Below are positions 7,789 to 10,084 of a stretch of 10,084 nt of DNA, piece after piece. Below the pieces are notes generated by a model that saw nothing but the letters and a program-made list of their open reading frames with translations, was not told where the DNA came from and did no database searches. The translations under genes and the position numbers were made by a program. The DNA is from Sphingobacteriia bacterium (GTDB taxonomy: Bacteria > Bacteroidota > Bacteroidia > NS11-12g > UBA955). Within the stretch, counting starts at the first letter, position 1. Each line of letters starts with the position of its first letter. The DNA is taken from contig JAGKXC010000073.1 in NCBI GenBank assembly GCA_021151535.1, forward strand, positions 1 to 10,084, in the 5' to 3' direction.

Positions 7789-7796
7789 CAAAGATA
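7789..7796 (-). promoter_or_regulatory. Bacteroidota -7 box (TATCTTTG) for der
   Basis: On the minus strand TATCTTTG (7796-7789) matches the Bacteroidota consensus TAnnTTTG exactly. Transcription starting a few bases past it would leave a leader of about ten bases before the der ATG at 7771. No clear -33 TTTG was found at the expected distance, so this rests on the -7 match and position alone. Confidence 0.5.
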
Positions 7797-7910
7797 CGAT
7801 TGTATGATGAGATTATCCGTTTTAAAGGCTGAAAGGGTGTTTAATGGCGATGGAAACCGGGAAAATTGTGGGATTTTGGGCGATATTTTAAGGATTTGGG
7901 CAATTTCTTG

Positions 7911-7918
7911 TAAGTTTG
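7911..7918 (+). promoter_or_regulatory. Bacteroidota -7 box (TAAGTTTG) at the folA start
   Basis: TAAGTTTG exactly fits TAnnTTTG and lies only four bases before the folA ATG (7923). If used, transcription would start at or right beside the ATG, giving a leaderless or nearly leaderless mRNA. The ten bases TGTAAGTTTG recur in front of nadK. A TTTG at 7895-7898 is too close to be a normal -33 element. Confidence 0.45.
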
Positions 7919-7922
7919 AAGC

Positions 7923-8549
7923 ATGGATATTGCTATGATTGCAGCGATGGGAGAGGCCAATGAGTTGGGGGCTAACAATGAGTTGTTGTGGCATTTGCCC
8001 GATGATTTTGCATGGTTTGTGAAACATACCAAAGGCAAGCCGGTGGTGATGGGTAGAAAAACGATGGAGAGTTTGGGTAGGCCGTTAAAAAATCGATTGA
8101 ATATTGTATTGAGTAGAAGTGTGGTAAAGGCGGAGGGTTTTGTGGGCGCAGCAAGTTGGGACGAGGCTTTTTTGTTGGCTAAGAACTGGTTGGAGGAGAA
8201 GTTGGAGTTAGCTGTTGCTGCGGAATCTGGGTTGAATGCGGTTGTTGGCGATGGAGTTGGCAATGATGTTTCTGGGGTAAATACGTCGGTGGCAATGGTA
8301 AATACGGATGAAAATGGAGATTGGATCGCCAGAAAAAATGAGATTATGGTAATTGGAGGCGGTGAGATTTACAAACAGGCGATGGATTTTGCCAATCGTT
8401 TATATATTACACAGGTTAATGCTTGTTTTACAGATGCGGATACGCATTTTCCGGCCATTGGAAATGCTTGGAAGCCTGTTTTTGTAAAACCGCATGGAAA
8501 AGATGATAAACACGCTTATTCATTTGAATTTCAGGTGTTTGAGAAATGA
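7923..8549 (+). CDS. folA: Dihydrofolate reductase with an internal insertion
   Basis: The product reduces dihydrofolate to tetrahydrofolate with NADPH. Its core is clear: MIAAMGEANELG (5-16), NNELLWHLPDDFAWF (18-32, Asp28 being the expected catalytic acid and Trp23 the conserved Met20-loop tryptophan), VMGRKTMESLGRPLKNR (42-58), NIVLSR (60-65), IMVIGGGEIYKQAM (141-154), the YITQV strand (161-165), Thr170 and DADTHFP (171-177). It has 208 residues against about 160 for the family. The excess lies between the helix SWDEAFLLAKNW (78-89) and the strand EIMVIGGG (140-147). E. coli has about eight residues there after DEA; this protein has 57. The insert is rich in Val, Gly, Asn, Asp and Ala and carries 21-base repeats. 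The frame stays open and all catalytic residues remain, so I think the enzyme is active. The start is fixed by the conserved N-terminal strand. No thyA lies beside it; nadK follows after 102 bases. Confidence 0.93.
   Translation: MDIAMIAAMGEANELGANNELLWHLPDDFAWFVKHTKGKPVVMGRKTMESLGRPLKNRLNIVLSRSVVKAEGFVGAASWDEAFLLAKNWLEEKLELAVAAESGLNAVVGDGVGNDVSGVNTSVAMVNTDENGDWIARKNEIMVIGGGEIYKQAMDFANRLYITQVNACFTDADTHFPAIGNAWKPVFVKPHGKDDKHAYSFEFQVFEK
8253..8315 (+). repeat. Three imperfect 21-bp tandem repeats inside the folA insertion
   Basis: Units 8253-8273, 8274-8294 and 8295-8315 are in frame and encode GVGNDVS, GVNTSVA and MVNTDEN. Units two and three share GGTAAATACG (8276-8285 and 8297-8306), exactly 21 bases apart. 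Unit one aligns more loosely (G/M-V-G/N-N/T pattern). This suggests the added folA segment grew by in-frame tandem duplication followed by divergence. Confidence 0.55.
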
Positions 8550-8592
8550 TTTTGCCTGTTTTACACGTTTAAGTTTTATAAATTTCGCCACA

Positions 8593-8628
8593 ATACCGCG
8601 ATTAAAATGTAAGTTTGTGTAGCGGTAT
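8593..8628. promoter_or_regulatory. Inverted repeat ATACCGC-N22-GCGGTAT centred on the nadK promoter box
   Basis: ATACCGC (8593-8599) and GCGGTAT (8622-8628) are perfect inverted copies, 22 bases apart. The midpoint (8610.5) falls at the first bases of TAAGTTTG (8610-8617), the nadK -7 box. The centre-to-centre spacing of 29 bases is close to three helical turns, which would suit a dimeric or tetrameric repressor. No known operator is recognised, so the regulatory role is inference. Confidence 0.4.
8610..8617 (+). promoter_or_regulatory. Bacteroidota -7 box (TAAGTTTG) for nadK
   Basis: This is an exact TAnnTTTG match, 34 bases before the nadK ATG, giving a predicted leader of about 25-30 bases. 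The upstream TTTCG at 8583-8587 is only a weak -33 candidate. TGTAAGTTTG is identical to the folA box. Confidence 0.55.
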
Positions 8629-8642
8629 CATCCTTGGGATGA
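8628..8642 (+). promoter_or_regulatory. Small leader hairpin upstream of nadK
   Basis: TCATCC (8628-8633) and GGATGA (8637-8642) form a perfect 6-bp stem with a three-base TTG loop. It would lie in the predicted 5' leader, nine bases before the nadK ATG. There is no T-tract after it, so it is not a terminator. It could affect ribosome access or RNA stability, or be chance. Confidence 0.3.
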
Positions 8643-8651
8643 ATTGAAAAT

Positions 8652-9530
8652 ATGAAAATTGCTGTTTACGCTAAATCTGTGAGGGATCCCAAGCACCAAG
8701 TTGGGTTTGAGAAGTTGTTAAATACATTGGCGGAAAGAGGTCATGAAATTTACCTCACACCGGGATTGGAAGACTATTTAAGAATCAGTATTTCCAGTGA
8801 TTTGAAGGTAAGGGTTTTTGATTATTTTGAAGCAGGTGGTGATGTGGTTGATGTGTTGATTTGCGTGGGTGGTGATGGTACTATCTTGGATACATTGAAT
8901 ATAGTTCGTGATTCTAAAGTGCCGGTTTTGGCTTTAAATACTGGGCGATTGGGTTTTTTGGCGGATGTTCAGGTAGACGTGTTAGAGGCGGCCATCAATG
9001 ATATAGAAAAAGGCAATTACTTTATTGAATCCAGGAGCATGTTGAAGTTGGATTCTTCCGAGAAGATCTTCGATTACAATTTTGCTTTAAATGATTTTGT
9101 GATCCATAAAAAAGAGACCTCATCAATGATTGTAGTGCATGCCTATTTGAATGGTGAGTTTTTGAATAGTTACTGGAGTGATGGATTGATTATCTCAACG
9201 CCAACAGGTAGTACGGGATATTCATTGAGTTGTGGAGGCCCGATTATTTTCCCAAAAAGCGATAGTTTTGTTATTACCCCGATAGCGCCGCACAACTTGA
9301 ATGTAAGGCCTGTAGTGGTGCCTGATGATGTTGTGATTAGCTTTGAAATTGAGGGAAGAGCAAGTAGTTATTTGGCCAGTTTGGATGCGCGTTCACAGAG
9401 TATTTCTGGTGAGGTAAATATGGCGGTGAGAAAAGCAGATCATCCCTTACAGTTGTTGCGATTATCCAATATTCATTTTTTGGATACTTTGCGTAGCAAA
9501 TTGCATTGGGGATTTGATAGAAGAAATTGA
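8652..9530 (+). CDS. nadK: NAD kinase
   Basis: The 292-residue enzyme phosphorylates NAD+ with ATP to make NADP+, supplying the cell's NADPH pool. Landmarks in order are an N-terminal Rossmann-like strand (MKIAVYAKS), the diagnostic GGDGT motif at 73-77, LNTGRLGFL (95-103), LNDFVIHK (146-153, with the Asn-Asp that contacts NAD), the SDGLIISTPTGSTGYSLSCGGP segment (176-197), and ITPIAPHNLNVRPVVVP (208-224). Length is normal for the bacterial enzyme. The ATG at 8652 is chosen because the N-terminal strand begins there and a promoter box sits 34 bases upstream. It lies 102 bases after folA, and having its own promoter box suggests independent transcription. An inverted repeat surrounds that box, hinting at specific control. 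Confidence 0.96.
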   Translation: MKIAVYAKSVRDPKHQVGFEKLLNTLAERGHEIYLTPGLEDYLRISISSDLKVRVFDYFEAGGDVVDVLICVGGDGTILDTLNIVRDSKVPVLALNTGRLGFLADVQVDVLEAAINDIEKGNYFIESRSMLKLDSSEKIFDYNFALNDFVIHKKETSSMIVVHAYLNGEFLNSYWSDGLIISTPTGSTGYSLSCGGPIIFPKSDSFVITPIAPHNLNVRPVVVPDDVVISFEIEGRASSYLASLDARSQSISGEVNMAVRKADHPLQLLRLSNIHFLDTLRSKLHWGFDRRN

Positions 9531-9559
9531 TTGAATAAGAATTTTGATAGATAATAGTG

Positions 9560-10084
9560 ATGAGATTTCGTGCGATAATTACTGGTTTATTGTTTTCAAT
9601 CACTGCATTGGTTAAAGCCCAGGTGCCAAAAGTAGGTACCGATACCACCTTGGATATTTGTAATTGGAATATTGAATGGTTTGGTGATAGTATTAACGGA
9701 CCTTCCAATGAGAATACGCAGTTAAATAATGCGGTAACAGTATTGAAGAGTATGGACATGGATATCTACGGATTGTGTGAAATTTCCAATCCGGGATATT
9801 GGCAAAAACTCCAAGATGCTCTACCTGATTATGGCGCGGTGATAACCACATTTACTCAAACCCAGAAAACAGCATTGATGTACAAAAAATCAATGTTTAA
9901 AATGTTGTATTCAAAATCAATCTTATTAGCTTTTGATTTTGAATTTGCATCGGGTAGATTTCCTTTAGAGGTGGCCTTGGAATGGGATAATAATGGGAAA
10001 AAGGATACGTTGTATTGTTGGGTAATTCATCTTAAATCCAATATTGGTACTACTGCTGAAAAGCAAAGCGCCTATGATCGCAGG
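9560..10084 (+). CDS. Secreted endonuclease/exonuclease/phosphatase (EEP)-fold protein, N-terminal part (3' end outside window)
   Basis: The frame is open from ATG 9560 to the last base of the window, so 175 residues are seen. An in-frame TAG at 9548-9550 fixes the start region (GTG 9557 is the only alternative). Residues 1-20 form a typical signal peptide: MRFR, then a hydrophobic stretch to about residue 18, then a likely cleavage after KA before Gln21. The mature part opens with DICNWNIEWFGDS (32-44), whose NWNIEWFG is the characteristic first strand of EEP nucleases, with Asn37 the likely metal-site asparagine. YGLCEI (70-75) carries Glu74, the expected metal ligand. ALMYKK (105-110) and WVIHLKSN (154-161, with His157 and Lys159) match later core strands. 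The remaining catalytic residues (a DxN and the final SDH) lie beyond the window. It is likely an extracytoplasmic nuclease or phosphodiesterase; substrate is unknown. It starts 29 bases after nadK and may be read from the same transcript. Confidence 0.83.
   Translation, partial: MRFRAIITGLLFSITALVKAQVPKVGTDTTLDICNWNIEWFGDSINGPSNENTQLNNAVTVLKSMDMDIYGLCEISNPGYWQKLQDALPDYGAVITTFTQTQKTALMYKKSMFKMLYSKSILLAFDFEFASGRFPLEVALEWDNNGKKDTLYCWVIHLKSNIGTTAEKQSAYDRR

Noticed and set aside
7841..8263. 140-codon open frame on the minus strand opposite folA
   Set aside because: It is a low-complexity Ser/Ala/Asn/Pro translation antisense to a clear DHFR and crosses the der/folA promoter gap; nothing in it resembles a protein family.
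8190..8341. Frameshift or inserted foreign gene fragment as the cause of the long FolA
   Set aside because: The frame is continuous with no stop codons, conserved DHFR blocks lie in the same frame on both sides, and codon style is like the surroundings. An in-frame expansion fits better.
9539..9546. Promoter box for the EEP gene (GAATTTTG, with TTTG at 9513-9516)
   Set aside because: The first base of the box is wrong and the 22-base spacing to TTTG is at the upper limit, so the evidence is too thin to annotate.
9337..9759. 140-codon open frame on the minus strand across the nadK end
   Set aside because: It is antisense to conserved nadK and to the secreted EEP gene and has no recognisable motif.

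Overview
This window reads as a chromosomal segment of a Bacteroidota bacterium. The evidence is a DUF2723-family membrane glycosyltransferase end at the left edge, TAnnTTTG-type promoter boxes upstream of several genes, A-rich leaders without Shine-Dalgarno sequences, and protein sequences of Bacteroidota type. Base composition is moderately AT-rich, and TTG is a common leucine codon throughout. I saw no tRNA, rRNA, CRISPR array, insertion sequence or phage gene. Most of the window is ordinary housekeeping and envelope metabolism, nearly gapless and with uniform codon style.

Layout. Positions 1-975 hold the C-terminal part of a DUF2723 protein, closed by a strong hairpin terminator (997-1025). 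That terminator ends only five bases before the start codon of rlmB (1031-1786), a 23S rRNA 2'-O-methyltransferase. Next on the plus strand is a three-gene nucleotide-sugar group: a DegT/WbpE-type aminotransferase (1847-2989), a UDP-glucose 6-dehydrogenase (3015-4319) and a UDP-glucuronate decarboxylase (4321-5313). The last two are one base apart and together make UDP-glucuronate and UDP-xylose for surface polysaccharide or glycoprotein glycans. Converging on them from the minus strand are der (6455-7771) and rlmN (5365-6390), a ribosomal GTPase and an rRNA/tRNA adenosine methyltransferase. A divergent 151-base gap separates der from folA (7923-8549), then nadK (8652-9530). The window ends in the first 175 codons of a secreted endonuclease/exonuclease/phosphatase-fold protein (9560 onward).

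Three gene products act on the large ribosomal subunit (RlmB, RlmN, Der). Three make activated sugars, with a possible user of lipid-linked or nucleotide sugars at the left edge. FolA and NadK are linked through NADPH: NadK makes NADP and FolA uses NADPH.

The most unusual points are these. FolA carries an insertion of about 48 residues just before its NADPH-binding glycine loop, and the insertion contains imperfect 21-base tandem repeats. The nadK promoter box sits at the centre of a 7-bp inverted repeat. The promoter-like box of folA is so close to the ATG that the mRNA would be leaderless or nearly so. I found no convincing new multi-gene system here.
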